Below are positions 54,605-63,972 of a stretch of 64,000 nt of DNA, one piece after another; the stretch's first letter is position 1, and every line of letters begins with the position of its first letter. This stretch comes from Paracoccus fistulariae (GTDB lineage: Bacteria > Pseudomonadota > Alphaproteobacteria > Rhodobacterales > Rhodobacteraceae): the NCBI RefSeq assembly GCF_028553785.1, contig NZ_CP067136.1, positions 186,001-250,000 of the forward strand, written 5' to 3'. The notes beneath the pieces are model-generated. The model saw nothing but the letters and a program-made list of their open reading frames with translations. It searched no databases and had not been told where the DNA came from. The position numbers and the translations under genes are program-made.

Positions 54605-57154
54605 GTGCTGCGCAGCTTTCTTTCTTTCTTCGGTTCCATCTTTTCGTGGGTTGTCACCGCGCTGTTCTTTGCTGCCCTGACCATTGGCGGCATTTTCTGG
54701 ATCTATTCGCGCGATCTGCCCAGCCACGAGGCGCTGGCCCAATACGCCCCCAAGACCATCAGCCGCGTCTATTCCGGCGAGGGCCGCCTGATCGACGAAT
54801 TCGCCGAAGAACGCCGGATCTTTGTCCCAACCGAGGAGATTCCCGATCTGGTCAAGGAAGCCTTCGTCAGCGCCGAGGACAAGAATTTCTATCGCCATCC
54901 GGGCTATGACCTGACCGGGATCATGAAGGCGGGGTATGAGGCGGTGTCCTCGGGCGGCTCGAATGTGCGGGGCGCCTCGACCATCACCCAGCAGGTGACC
55001 AAGAACTTCCTGCTGTCCAGCGATCGCAGCGTGGAACGCAAGGTGAAAGAGATCATCCTGGCCGCGCGTCTGGAACATTCGCTGACCAAGGATGAAATTC
55101 TGGAGCTGTATCTGAACGAGATCTATCTGGGTCAGAACAGCTATGGCGTCGCCGCCGCCGCGCAGACCTATTTCAACAAATCGCTGGCAGAGCTGACACC
55201 GGCCGAGGCGGCGATGCTGGCCGCCATGCCGCAGGCGCCCGGCCGCTACCATCCTGTAGATGCGAAAGAGCGCGTGACGCAGCGGCGCAACTATGTCCTG
55301 CGCGAGATGTGGCAGAACGGCTATATCGATAAGGCTACCTATGAGGCCGAGGCCAAGCTGCCGCTGAAATCCGTGCAGAATGGCGATTTCCCCTCATTCC
55401 GGGGGCAATTGCCGCCGCGCGATTACTTTACCGATGAGATCCGTCGTCAGCTGAGCCGCGAATTCGGGCAAGAGGAATTTTTCGGCGGCGGCCTGACGAT
55501 CCGCGCCACCGTCGATCCCGGCATGCAATCGACCGCCGCAGGCGCGCTGCAAAAGGCGCTGGAGCAATATGATCGCGGCATCGGCATCTGGCGCGGCACC
55601 GGCCAGACCATCCCGGCCGCGCAATTGACCGATGAGGCCGCATGGCGCGGCGCGCTGTGGGATCTGAGGATCCCGCGCGATATCCCGAACTGGTCGCCCG
55701 CCGTTGTGCTGGAGGTCGGCGCCTCGGACGCCCGCATCGGCATCGAAGGCATCGAAGAGGACAGCGACGGCCACTGGATCCCCGCCGCCGATGTGCAATG
55801 GGCGCGCAAGCGCAATGCAGATGGATCGCTGGGCCCGCGCGCGCGGGTTGCGGGCGATCTGCTGGAGGTCGGCGATGTGGTGCTGGTCCGCCCGATGACC
55901 AGCGATGGCGATGGCAGCTTCATCCGCTGGACCCTGCGGCAGGTGCCGCAGGTGCAGGGCGGTTTCATGGCGATGGACGTCAATACCGGCCGCGTTCTGG
56001 CGATGCAGGGCGGCTTCAGCTATGAATCCTCGGTCTTCAACCGCGCGACCCAGGCGATGCGTCAGCCCGGCTCCAGCTTCAAGCCTTTCGTCTATGCCGC
56101 CGCGCTGGACAATAACTACACCCCCGCCACCATCGTCGTGGACGAGCCGATCAGCATCAACACCCCCTATGGGCTGTGGGAGCCGAAAAACGCCAGCGGC
56201 CGCCATTACGGTCCCTCGCCCCTGCGGACGGGGATCGAGCAGTCGCGCAACCTGATGACCATCCGGATCGCGGATGATATCGGCATGCAGACCGTGGCCG
56301 ATTATGCCGAACGCTTCGGCGTCTATGACGATCTGAAACCCTTCCTGGCCAATGCGCTTGGCGCGCAGGAAACCACGCTGTTCCGCATGGTCGCCGCCTA
56401 TGCCATGTTCGCCAATGGCGGCGAGCGGGTCGAGCCGACGCTGGTGGACCGCGTGCAGGACCGTCGTGGCCGGACCATCTATCGCCACGACCAGCGGGTG
56501 TGCGAAACCTGCGGCATGCAGGCGCTGCCGGCCGGTTCCGGCCCCGTCATCGACACCAATCGCGAACGGGTCATGGATGCGGTCACCGCCTATCAGTTGA
56601 CCTCGATGATGGAAGGTGTGGTCAAGCGCGGCTCGGGCAAGGGCGTGAACCTGCCGGTGCCGATCGCGGGCAAGACCGGCACCACCAATGATGCCAAGGA
56701 TGTCTGGTTCATCGGCTATTCCTCGAACATCGTGGCGGGCTGCTATCTGGGCTATGACCAGCCGCGCTCGCTGGGGCGCAATGCCTATGGCGGGACGCTG
56801 TGCGTGCCGGTCTTCAATGAATTCATGCGTCAGGCCGTGGCGCGGTTCGGCGGCACCGATTTCGCCGTTCCGCCCGGCGGTTACTGGGTCAAGATCGACC
56901 GCATCACCGGTCAGCGCCTGCCCGACGACGCAACCGGCGACAATGTGATCGCCGAATATTTCCGCGACGGCACCGATCCGGATTGGCTGTCGCCGCTGAT
57001 CGTGTCGGGCTTTGGCGATGGCGAGGTCGTGCTGCCCTGGAAGGCGGGCGGCGGTTCGGGCGGCGGCACCGCCGTCACCACATCGACGGGCGAGCGCAAG
57101 GTGATCCCAAGCCGCACGGATTTCGGCACCATGTCCTCGGGCGGGCTCTACTAG
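54605..57154 (+). CDS. mrcA: Penicillin-binding protein 1A
   Basis: 849 residues from a GTG at 54605. A bifunctional murein synthase in the inner membrane. One helix at about 14-35 (WVVTALFFAALTIGGIFWIY); glycosyltransferase domain at about 60-240 with AFVSAEDKNFYRHPGYDLTGI and ASTITQQVTKNFLLS; an OB-like insertion; transpeptidase domain at about 440-760 with the active Ser in QPGSSFKPFVYAAALDN (SxxK), SRN-like EQSRNLMT, and KTGTTNDAKDVWFIGY. Length and order match PBP1A. It lies 94 bases after the AMIN amidase, both serving the cell wall. Confidence 0.96.
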   Translation: MLRSFLSFFGSIFSWVVTALFFAALTIGGIFWIYSRDLPSHEALAQYAPKTISRVYSGEGRLIDEFAEERRIFVPTEEIPDLVKEAFVSAEDKNFYRHPGYDLTGIMKAGYEAVSSGGSNVRGASTITQQVTKNFLLSSDRSVERKVKEIILAARLEHSLTKDEILELYLNEIYLGQNSYGVAAAAQTYFNKSLAELTPAEAAMLAAMPQAPGRYHPVDAKERVTQRRNYVLREMWQNGYIDKATYEAEAKLPLKSVQNGDFPSFRGQLPPRDYFTDEIRRQLSREFGQEEFFGGGLTIRATVDPGMQSTAAGALQKALEQYDRGIGIWRGTGQTIPAAQLTDEAAWRGALWDLRIPRDIPNWSPAVVLEVGASDARIGIEGIEEDSDGHWIPAADVQWARKRNADGSLGPRARVAGDLLEVGDVVLVRPMTSDGDGSFIRWTLRQVPQVQGGFMAMDVNTGRVLAMQGGFSYESSVFNRATQAMRQPGSSFKPFVYAAALDNNYTPATIVVDEPISINTPYGLWEPKNASGRHYGPSPLRTGIEQSRNLMTIRIADDIGMQTVADYAERFGVYDDLKPFLANALGAQETTLFRMVAAYAMFANGGERVEPTLVDRVQDRRGRTIYRHDQRVCETCGMQALPAGSGPVIDTNRERVMDAVTAYQLTSMMEGVVKRGSGKGVNLPVPIAGKTGTTNDAKDVWFIGYSSNIVAGCYLGYDQPRSLGRNAYGGTLCVPVFNEFMRQAVARFGGTDFAVPPGGYWVKIDRITGQRLPDDATGDNVIAEYFRDGTDPDWLSPLIVSGFGDGEVVLPWKAGGGSGGGTAVTTSTGERKVIPSRTDFGTMSSGGLY

Positions 57155-57604
57155 CCTGTCCGGCGGCGCGCCTGATCGGTGAGGCGAGGCGGTCGGCTCT
57201 TTTCGGGTTCGACCGCGGAAAATGACGTAATGTCGGGTTTTTGCACGAAGCGTCATGCCGGGTGGCGGCTGCTGTGGATTTCCGCCCGTCTTGGATGATA
57301 TAGACGCGTACCATATTGCGTCGGGGACCAGACAGGACAGGCGGCAGAAAGCCCCTGACCGCCAGCGCCTGTGTCAAGAGGGATAGTTCCTTCAATCCTT
57401 GGGACTTTGCGCAATTGAACGTCCGGTCACGCTTGCCGAGTTAGCATATTTTTTAGACAATAATGCCCCTCGGCGGCATCGCAACGCGAGCTTCCGATAA
57501 GGCCGCTGACGGTCGAAGCGGCGGTCTGCCAGAGGCTGGACCAGATATCTGCTGATGCCGCGGTGGGCAATTCGCGGCGCCTTGTTGAACGGAGCCCGTG
57601 CTGA
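57155..57604. other. Intergenic region between mrcA and the Hint-protein gene
   Basis: 450 bases with no believable gene; the minus-strand frame at its right end is antisense to the next gene. It contains a short AT-rich pocket at 57440-57470 (ttagcatattttttagac) that could hold the promoter of the Hint-protein gene. No clear terminator hairpin with a T-run is visible after mrcA. Confidence 0.45.
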
Positions 57605-59101
57605 ATGGCGATCTATAATCTGAATAACCTTTATTCGCCGTCGGATTTTCTGGGCGGGCTGACCGGTTTGCAGACTGGCACCTTCACGCTGAGGGCCAGC
57701 GCCACCCCGGATTCCATCCAGATCACCGATGACGACCCGATTCTGGAGGACAATGTCAACGCTCCTCCGCAGACCTTGGATTCGTCGCAGCAGTTTTTGA
57801 CAAACGCCTATGATTCGCACCCTGCGGGCACGGGACTTTATTCCCGCGCCACGGGTGAGATTACGGTCACGCAACCGGATGGGACGATTTACACGCTTGA
57901 AATGAATCAGGTCATCATCGGGGGGCAGATCTATTATGCCTTTCAGCATGATGTCCCGCCCGGATCGCTGTTCAATATCTCTGCATGGGTCGCCTCCGGC
58001 AATACGCCCTATAGCGAACTTGAAAGTGGCGAACCCATTGTCGAATATGAATATAATCAGGTCATTTCCAGCGCGCTTGGCAATTCCATCATCTGGGGGA
58101 CGGGGACTGGCGTCGTCAACGAATCCGATCTGACATCGATGTTCGTCAATGATCAGGACGTCGTGCTGGAGGATAACAACTCTGCCACGCCGCAGTCACT
58201 TGACGACAATATTCAGAACCTGGCGCAACCATATGGCCCGCATTCCGCCGGCGCCTATGTTCATGCACGGGGCTATTACAACGTCACCAATACGACGACG
58301 ATGGAGACCGGTCGCCTTTATCAGATCAGGGTCAGTGACACTTACAACGGGCAGGGCGTTCCCCCGACAAATGGTGAATATTGGGCGTTCAGCAATGACT
58401 TCGAAGTGGGAGATGGCGATGTCATCATCATCACCCCGAACACGTCGTTCAACGGGCTTGGCAATGTGGATCACGTCGATCTGTTTGTCTGCTTCGCAAG
58501 CGGTACGCTGATCGACACGAAAGAGGGGCAGCGGCAAGTTCAGGACCTGCAACCGGGCGATCTGGTCCTGACGCTGGATCACGGATATCAGCCGATACGC
58601 TGGATTGGGATCCGGCGGCTGGACAGGCTGGATCTGACCGCCAGCCCGCATCTCCGCCCGATCCGGATCCGTGCCGGGGCCTTGGGTGACGGGGCGCCGT
58701 CGCGGGATCTGGTCGTGTCGCCGCAGCATCGGATCCTGATTTCGTCGCGCATTGCCCAGCGGATGTTCGGCGCGTCAGAGGTGCTGGTCGCGGCCAAGCA
58801 TCTGGTCGAGCTCGACGGCATCGACACGGCGCAGGACATGGCCGAGGTCACCTATGTCCACCTGCTTTTTGACCGCCACGAGGTCGTCTTTTCGAATGGC
58901 GCCCGATCGGAAAGCCTTTATGTCGGGCCTCAGACATTGAAATCGGTCGGGGCAGAGGCGCTGGACGAGATCTTTGCGATTTTCCCCGAACTGGAACGGC
59001 AAAGTCAGGATCCTGAACCCGCGCGACTGCTGGCCAATGGGCGCATGGGGCGCAGGATCGCCGCGCGGCATGCCAAGAACAACAAGCCGTTGATCATGTA
59101 G
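57605..59101 (+). CDS. Hint-domain protein with duplicated N-terminal module
   Basis: 498 residues, no signal peptide. Residues 43-125 and 182-278 are a tandem duplication: both run ILED-N...PQ(T/S)LD...Q.L...Y..H.AG...Y/H-(S/A)R and end in a strand-rich segment ([10 protein letters not shown] against [12 protein letters not shown]). A Hint (hedgehog/intein-like, Hint_2) domain starts at Cys296 in [32 protein letters not shown] and continues with a B-block His375 in SPQHRIL and His425 in DRHEVV. There is no C-terminal extein and no His-Asn pair, so full protein splicing is not expected; cleavage after residue 295 is conceivable. Hint_2 proteins are common in Rhodobacterales, but their role is unsettled. 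Confidence 0.82.
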   Translation: MAIYNLNNLYSPSDFLGGLTGLQTGTFTLRASATPDSIQITDDDPILEDNVNAPPQTLDSSQQFLTNAYDSHPAGTGLYSRATGEITVTQPDGTIYTLEMNQVIIGGQIYYAFQHDVPPGSLFNISAWVASGNTPYSELESGEPIVEYEYNQVISSALGNSIIWGTGTGVVNESDLTSMFVNDQDVVLEDNNSATPQSLDDNIQNLAQPYGPHSAGAYVHARGYYNVTNTTTMETGRLYQIRVSDTYNGQGVPPTNGEYWAFSNDFEVGDGDVIIITPNTSFNGLGNVDHVDLFVCFASGTLIDTKEGQRQVQDLQPGDLVLTLDHGYQPIRWIGIRRLDRLDLTASPHLRPIRIRAGALGDGAPSRDLVVSPQHRILISSRIAQRMFGASEVLVAAKHLVELDGIDTAQDMAEVTYVHLLFDRHEVVFSNGARSESLYVGPQTLKSVGAEALDEIFAIFPELERQSQDPEPARLLANGRMGRRIAARHAKNNKPLIM

Positions 59102-59274
59102 CGGCCCGGCCCCTGTGCGCCGGGCGTGCCACCGCACATGGCCCGACCGACGGATCGCGGGCGACGGGCATCGGCCTGCGCCCCTGCGCCTGCGGCACCG
59201 CAAACCCGCCCGCCCTTGTTCCTGTCGCCGACAAGGGCTATCTCTGCGGCCTGATAAAGCATGAGGATCCGACT

Positions 59275-60402
59275 ATGCGCGCCGAGACGCAGTCCACTAT
59301 CGAAGCCATCCGCAAATCGCTGAGCCTGCTGGGTCAGCGGATGGACTGGAAGACCGCGCCGCATCGCCTGGAAGAGATGAATGCGATGATCGAGGCGGGG
59401 GATCTGTGGTCCGACCCGGCGCGGGCGCAAAAGCTGATGCGCGAAAGGCAGGCGCTGTCGGATGCCATCGAAACCTATCGCCGGATCGACGCCGATCTGA
59501 CCGCCAATGCCGAGATGGTCGAACTGGCCGAGGCCGAGGGCGATGCCGAACTGGTGGCCGAGGCCGAAGAGAACCTGAAGACACTGGCCCAGCTTGCCGC
59601 GCAGAAGGAACTGGAAGCCCTGCTGAATGGCGAAGCGGATGCCAATGACACCTTTCTGGAGATCAACGCCGGCGCGGGCGGGACGGAAAGCTGTGACTGG
59701 GCCAGCATGCTGGCGCGGATGTATGTCCGCTGGGCCGAGAAACAGGGCTATGACGTCGAATTGCTGTCGGAAACGGCGGGGGATGAGGCGGGCATCCGCA
59801 GCGCGGCCTATAAGATCAGCGGTCACAATGCCTATGGCTGGCTGAAATCGGAATCGGGCGTGCACCGCCTGGTCCGCATCAGCCCCTTTGACAGTTCGGC
59901 CCGGCGCCATACCTCGTTCAGTTCGGTCTGGGTCTATCCGGTGGTTGACGACAATATCGAAATCACCGTGCCCGATAATGAAATCCGCATTGACACCTAT
60001 CGTTCCTCGGGTGCGGGCGGGCAGCACGTGAACACCACGGATTCGGCCGTGCGGATCACCCATATTCCGACCGGGATCGTGGTCACCAGTTCCGAAAAAT
60101 CGCAGCACCAGAACCGCGCCAATGCCATGGCCGCGCTGAAGGCACGCCTGTATCAGATGGAACTGGACAAGCGGAATGCCGAGATCAACGCCCAGCATGC
60201 CGCCAAGGGCGAGGCGGGATGGGGCAACCAGATCCGGTCCTATGTCCTGCACCCCTATCAGATGGTCAAGGATCTGCGCACCAGCGAGGAAACCAGCGAT
60301 ACCCAAGGTGTTCTGGACGGCGATCTGGATGCCTTCATGGCGGCGACGCTGGCGCTGGATGTGGCGGGCAAAAGCCGGGCAGAGGCCCAGGCCGAGGATT
60401 GA
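59275..60402 (+). CDS. prfB: Peptide chain release factor 2
   Basis: 375 residues. Recognises UGA and UAA stop codons and triggers peptide release. Domain 1 helices at 1-105, the SPF recognition tripeptide in [13 protein letters not shown], and the catalytic GGQ in [22 protein letters not shown]. The frame is continuous from the ATG at 59275 (GAGGA site), so the programmed +1 frameshift near codon 25 found in E. coli prfB is absent. Length is normal. Confidence 0.96.
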   Translation: MRAETQSTIEAIRKSLSLLGQRMDWKTAPHRLEEMNAMIEAGDLWSDPARAQKLMRERQALSDAIETYRRIDADLTANAEMVELAEAEGDAELVAEAEENLKTLAQLAAQKELEALLNGEADANDTFLEINAGAGGTESCDWASMLARMYVRWAEKQGYDVELLSETAGDEAGIRSAAYKISGHNAYGWLKSESGVHRLVRISPFDSSARRHTSFSSVWVYPVVDDNIEITVPDNEIRIDTYRSSGAGGQHVNTTDSAVRITHIPTGIVVTSSEKSQHQNRANAMAALKARLYQMELDKRNAEINAQHAAKGEAGWGNQIRSYVLHPYQMVKDLRTSEETSDTQGVLDGDLDAFMAATLALDVAGKSRAEAQAED

Positions 60403-60525
60403 TGAAGCCCGACAGGCGACGGCAATCCGCGGCCTCTGACCGGGGCAGGCCTGCCGTGACGGCCCGGGCTTTTCATCGCCGTCATGCTGCGGCATCATCG
60501 CGCCACTGACAATACGGGGTGCGCA

Positions 60526-61509
60526 ATGTTGCAGCGGCAACTGGGCCGGGATGGTCCGATGGTGGGGGCGGTCGCGCTTGGCACGATGAATTTCGTGGGG
60601 GCCTATGGCCCGGCGGATCGCGATGACAGCCTGCGCTGTCTGGAAGATTGCCTGGAGCTGGGGATCAACCATCTGGACACGTCAGATGTCTATGGCGCGG
60701 GCCGGGCCGAGGAATTGCTGGCGCCCTTTCTGAAACGCCATCGCGACCGGATCGTGCTGGCCAGCAAATGCGGTATCACCCGCAATCCCGACCGCCCTTT
60801 CGACAATTCCACCGCTTATATGCAACAGGCGCTTGAGGCCTCGTTGCGGCGGATGCAGGTCGATCATATCGACCTTTATTATGTGCACCGGCGTGAGGCC
60901 GGGCGGCCCATAGAAGAGGTGATGGAAACGCTGCTGCGCTTTCGCGATCAGGGCAAGATCGGCGCGATCGGCCTGTCGGAAATCGCGCCCGCGACGCTGG
61001 AACGGGCGGCGGCGGTCGGTCCGGTGGCGGCGGTGCAGTCGGAATATTCGCTGTGGAGCCGTCAGCCGGAACTGGGCGTCCTGCAGGGCTGTCAGACGCA
61101 TGGCGCGGCGCTGGTGGCCTTTTCCCCGGTGGGGCGCGGTGTCTTTGCCCGCGATCTGCCCGATCCGGCGGATTTCGGCCCCGATGATCTGCGGGCGGGC
61201 ATGCCGCGCTTTGATGCCGAAAACTGGCCACTGAACCTGATCCACCTGCGCCGCTTTGCGGAACTGGCGCGCGATCATGGCGAAAGCCCGGCCTCGGTCG
61301 CGATTGCCTGGGCGCTGGCCCGCGCGCCGCATGTCATCGCGCTGCCCGGATCGCGCAGCATCGCCCATATGCGCGAAAACGCCCGGGGTGCCGCGCTTCT
61401 GCTGACGCAGGCGCAACTGGATGAGATCGACCGGATCCTGCCCGCAGGCTGGGCGCATGGCCCGCGCTATGGCGAGAAGATGTCGCGCGGACCCGAGGCT
61501 TATTGCTGA
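60526..61509 (+). CDS. Aldo/keto reductase
   Basis: 327 residues from the ATG at 60526; the earlier codon at 60484 adds an unlikely MLRHHRATDN leader. An NADPH-dependent AKR barrel: LGTMNFVGAYGPADRDDSLRCLEDCLELGINHLDTSDVYGAGRAEELL with the catalytic Asp and Tyr, VLASKCGI with the catalytic Lys, DHIDLYYVHR with His, and ALPGSRSIAHMRENARGAAL for cofactor binding. It resembles the YajO/pyridoxal-reductase-like group. Substrate unknown. Confidence 0.92.
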   Translation: MLQRQLGRDGPMVGAVALGTMNFVGAYGPADRDDSLRCLEDCLELGINHLDTSDVYGAGRAEELLAPFLKRHRDRIVLASKCGITRNPDRPFDNSTAYMQQALEASLRRMQVDHIDLYYVHRREAGRPIEEVMETLLRFRDQGKIGAIGLSEIAPATLERAAAVGPVAAVQSEYSLWSRQPELGVLQGCQTHGAALVAFSPVGRGVFARDLPDPADFGPDDLRAGMPRFDAENWPLNLIHLRRFAELARDHGESPASVAIAWALARAPHVIALPGSRSIAHMRENARGAALLLTQAQLDEIDRILPAGWAHGPRYGEKMSRGPEAYC

Positions 61510-61533
61510 CGCCGCGACACCACCCCGCGAAGG

Positions 61534-61558
61534 GAAACTTTTCCGGGAACCCGACGTT
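61534..61558 (+). promoter_or_regulatory. Weak EcfG-like promoter of patatin gene
   Basis: GAAAC (61534-61538), 16 bases, then CGTT (61555-61558), against the alphaproteobacterial general-stress consensus GGAAC-N16/17-CGTT, one mismatch. It lies 86 bases before the patatin start. Such short matches can arise by chance. Confidence 0.22.
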
Positions 61559-61644
61559 TTGGGGCCTTGCGGCGGGGCAGGGTCTGCATATCGGGCGAGG
61601 TTGGGATTAAGTTGCAGCGACCGGGTCGCGCAAGAAGGACGGCT

Positions 61645-62724
61645 ATGGAACAGAAGAACATCAATCTCGCGCTGCAGGGCGGCGGCTCTCACGGGGCCTT
61701 TGCCTGGGGCGTGCTGGACCGCCTGCTGGACGAAAACTGGCTGACCATCGCGGCGATCAGCGGAACCTCGGCCGGGGCGATGAACGGGGCGGCGCTGAAG
61801 GCGGGGCTTGCGCGCTACAAGGGCCTGCGGGGCCGACGTGCGGCGCAGGAAAATCTGGACGCACTTTGGGCCAGCGTGGGAAAGGTCAGCGATAACCGCA
61901 TGGTGCATTGGATGCATTCGCTGATGCCGGTCCCCTCCAGCCTTGGGCGGCTGACAGAGCTGTTTTCGCCGGCCGCCTGGCTGGAAAACCTGACCCGCAT
62001 CTTCAGCCCCTATGATTACGGCCCCTTCTATGTGAACCCGCTGGCATCGGTGCTGCGCGATCTGCCCTATCCCAGCTTTGACGTCGAGGCCGGGCCGCAA
62101 CTGTTCATCTCGGCCACGAATGTGCGTACCGGGCGCATCCGCGTCTTTACCGGCCGCGCGGCGACGCGGGATGCGGTGATGGCCTCGGCCTGCCTGCCGA
62201 ACCTGTTCCGCGCGGTCGAGATCTATGATCCCGATACCGAACGGGTCGAGGCGTTCTGGGATGGCGGCTTCATCGCCAATCCGGCGCTTTATCCGCTGTA
62301 CCGGCCCGATCTGCCGCGTGACATCGTGATCGTGAACATCAACCCGCTGATGCGCGACGGCCTGCCGCGAACGCCCAGCCAGATTTCTGACCGGGTGAAT
62401 GAGGTCAGTTTCAACAGTTCACTCATGGCCGAACTGCGCTCGATCAATTTCGTCAAGCGCCTGTTTGCCGAAGGGCGGCTGGAAAACCGCGCGATGAAGA
62501 ACCCGCTGATCCACATGATCCTGGATGACATGCTGATGAACGATCTGACGGCGCGGTCCAAGGTGCTGCCGGATCCGGGCATGCTGGACCGGATGAAAGC
62601 GGCAGGGCAGGTGGCCGCCCACAGCTTTATCGAAGAGCATGCCGATGCGCTGAACACGCGCGATACGGTGGATCTGGCGGCGCTGTTCAACGGGGCGGGG
62701 ATCATCGACCGGGTCGGGGTCTGA
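61645..62724 (+). CDS. Patatin-like phospholipase
   Basis: 359 residues from the ATG at 61645 (AAGAAGGA site). Serine-dyad lipid acyl hydrolase: the oxyanion loop LALQGGGSHGAFAWGVLDRL at 7-26, the nucleophile Ser in ISGTSAGAMNGAALKAG (GxSxG), and the Asp of the dyad in FWDGGFIANPALYPLY (DGG/A motif). Length matches the bacterial RssA-type group. It may act on membrane lipids or on storage lipid. No related neighbour helps define the substrate. Confidence 0.93.
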   Translation: MEQKNINLALQGGGSHGAFAWGVLDRLLDENWLTIAAISGTSAGAMNGAALKAGLARYKGLRGRRAAQENLDALWASVGKVSDNRMVHWMHSLMPVPSSLGRLTELFSPAAWLENLTRIFSPYDYGPFYVNPLASVLRDLPYPSFDVEAGPQLFISATNVRTGRIRVFTGRAATRDAVMASACLPNLFRAVEIYDPDTERVEAFWDGGFIANPALYPLYRPDLPRDIVIVNINPLMRDGLPRTPSQISDRVNEVSFNSSLMAELRSINFVKRLFAEGRLENRAMKNPLIHMILDDMLMNDLTARSKVLPDPGMLDRMKAAGQVAAHSFIEEHADALNTRDTVDLAALFNGAGIIDRVGV

Positions 62725-62732
62725 CGAAAAAC

Positions 62733-62754
62733 GGGCCGCTGCTGACAGCGGCCC
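62733..62754. terminator. Bidirectional terminator between patatin and VPLPA genes
   Basis: Perfect 9-bp stem gggccgctg (62733-62741) with cagcggccc (62746-62754) and a ctga loop. It is preceded by cgaaaaac, which gives a T-run on the minus strand. Confidence 0.88.
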
Positions 62755-62780
62755 GCCTGGGTGTGTCGTCAGGCTCGGGC

Positions 62781-63530
62781 TTAGCTGCGGCGCCGACGCC
62801 CGGCTGCCGCAAGGCCGCCCAGACCTGCGATCAGGAACCATGCCGCGGCGGGAAGCGGCACCGGGGCGATGTTTTCCTCATAGGTGAAGCGCGCCAGAAG
62901 GTCTGCCGTGTTCGATTGACCTTCCAGAGTCCAGAAGCTGTCGCCGATATCGAACCCCTCGACATCAAAGACATAGGTAAAGGTCGAGCCGGTGCCATCG
63001 GTGATGGTAAAGGTCTCGCTGGTGGCGGGGTTCGTCGTCGGCGTCACCCGGTCCGAGCAACCGCCGGTATTGCTGGGGTCGTTATTCGGCAGCGTATTGG
63101 CACAGGGGTCATCGTTGTTCGGCGTCTCGAAGTGATCAAAGACGAACTGCGAGGTGCGCGTATAGGATGTGCCCGGATCTGCGCCCAGATAAAAGGTGAA
63201 GGACACATCAAGCGTCGCGCTGCTGATGCCAGAGCCAGCGCCGATCGGGAAGTTGTGATGCGTGAAGGTGCCGATCTTGAAATCGGTATCCTGGGCATGC
63301 GGTCCCGAAGGGGCAAGCGGATCGAAATCATAGCCGCTTTGCGCCTCTGAGGTTGTCCCCCAACGCAATTCTGCGGTGCCCGCATTGTCGGCGCTGGTGA
63401 CATCAGAGCCGTCAGTCCAGCTGCTCCATGTCGCGGTGACGTCAGTGATATTCAGGGTGGCGGCTTGCGCTGTTGCTGCTGCTAGCGTCAGAGCAGTGGA
63501 AGCGCAAAGAAGGTTCAAACATTTTCTCAT
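62781..63530 (-). CDS. VPLPA-CTERM sorting-domain protein (THxN type)
   Basis: 249 residues from the ATG at 63530; a longer frame to 63602 adds an implausible leader. Signal peptide at 1-23 (LNLLCASTALTLAAATAQA). The body is a beta-rich domain with TFTHHNFPIG, as in THxN-type PEP-CTERM proteins, and one Cys pair (DDPCANT...GGCSDR). The last 26 residues are the sorting signal: VPLPAAAWFLIAGLGG, a membrane helix, then RRRR. In Rhodobacterales such tails are thought to be handled by an exosortase/rhombosortase-like system and to send proteins to the envelope or extracellular matrix. An AT-rich region lies upstream. Confidence 0.9.
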   Translation of the reverse strand: MRKCLNLLCASTALTLAAATAQAATLNITDVTATWSSWTDGSDVTSADNAGTAELRWGTTSEAQSGYDFDPLAPSGPHAQDTDFKIGTFTHHNFPIGAGSGISSATLDVSFTFYLGADPGTSYTRTSQFVFDHFETPNNDDPCANTLPNNDPSNTGGCSDRVTPTTNPATSETFTITDGTGSTFTYVFDVEGFDIGDSFWTLEGQSNTADLLARFTYEENIAPVPLPAAAWFLIAGLGGLAAAGRRRRS

Positions 63531-63929
63531 TTTTAATCTCCGATAGGTGGGACCGGACAGCACGCAAGAGGTCAGACAGCCCGAAAAAGCGGAAAAACGC
63601 ACTCTCTATGTAACGCGGCTATAATAGCGCAAATTTAAACAGAATTGTCTGTTTTATTCGTTCTGATGTGAAATACATCCTGTGATTGTAAATGATACTG
63701 CTCAATTTGCATATTCACCAATTTCAGTGTCAGGGGAACAACTTATAGGCGTGGGATACGACGTCGTTTTTGTGCATCTGATTCGCTGAGCGCGAATCAT
63801 CCCGCAATCGAGAATATAATGTTACCGCAGGTTTAAAAGGTGACGTTCAGGTAATGTGCAGATAATGCAATTGGCATGCCCATCTGCTGCTCCGGGATAA
63901 TCGCGGAACATGGTATCATTAAATGAAAA
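63531..63929. other. AT-rich regulatory region upstream of the VPLPA gene
   Basis: About 400 bases without a gene, clearly more AT-rich than the window average. It contains three dyads: aaacaga-attg-tctgttt (63637-63654), the perfect acgacgtcgt (63758-63767), and an 8-bp stem tgattcgc/gcgaatca (63779-63799). A TATTAT box on the minus strand near 63622-63627 could be the -10 element of the VPLPA gene. Confidence 0.5.
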
Positions 63930-63953
63930 GGGGGCCAGACGCATCTGACCCCC
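63930..63953 (-). terminator. Terminator of the gene cut by the window edge
   Basis: Stem of ten positions with one mismatch (63930-63939 with 63944-63953) and a four-base loop. On the minus strand it is followed by cttttcattt. Confidence 0.75.
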
Positions 63954-63972
63954 ATTCAAGCTGTGAATTCGT

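Noticed and set aside
55394..57256. 620-residue minus-strand frame
   Set aside because: Antisense to mrcA, whose motifs are complete.
57392..57949. 185-residue minus-strand frame spanning the start of the Hint-protein gene
   Set aside because: Mostly antisense to the duplicated module, whose internal repeat proves the plus frame; no ribosome-binding site seen.
59005..60672. 555-residue minus-strand frame
   Set aside because: Antisense to prfB and flanks, without any motif.
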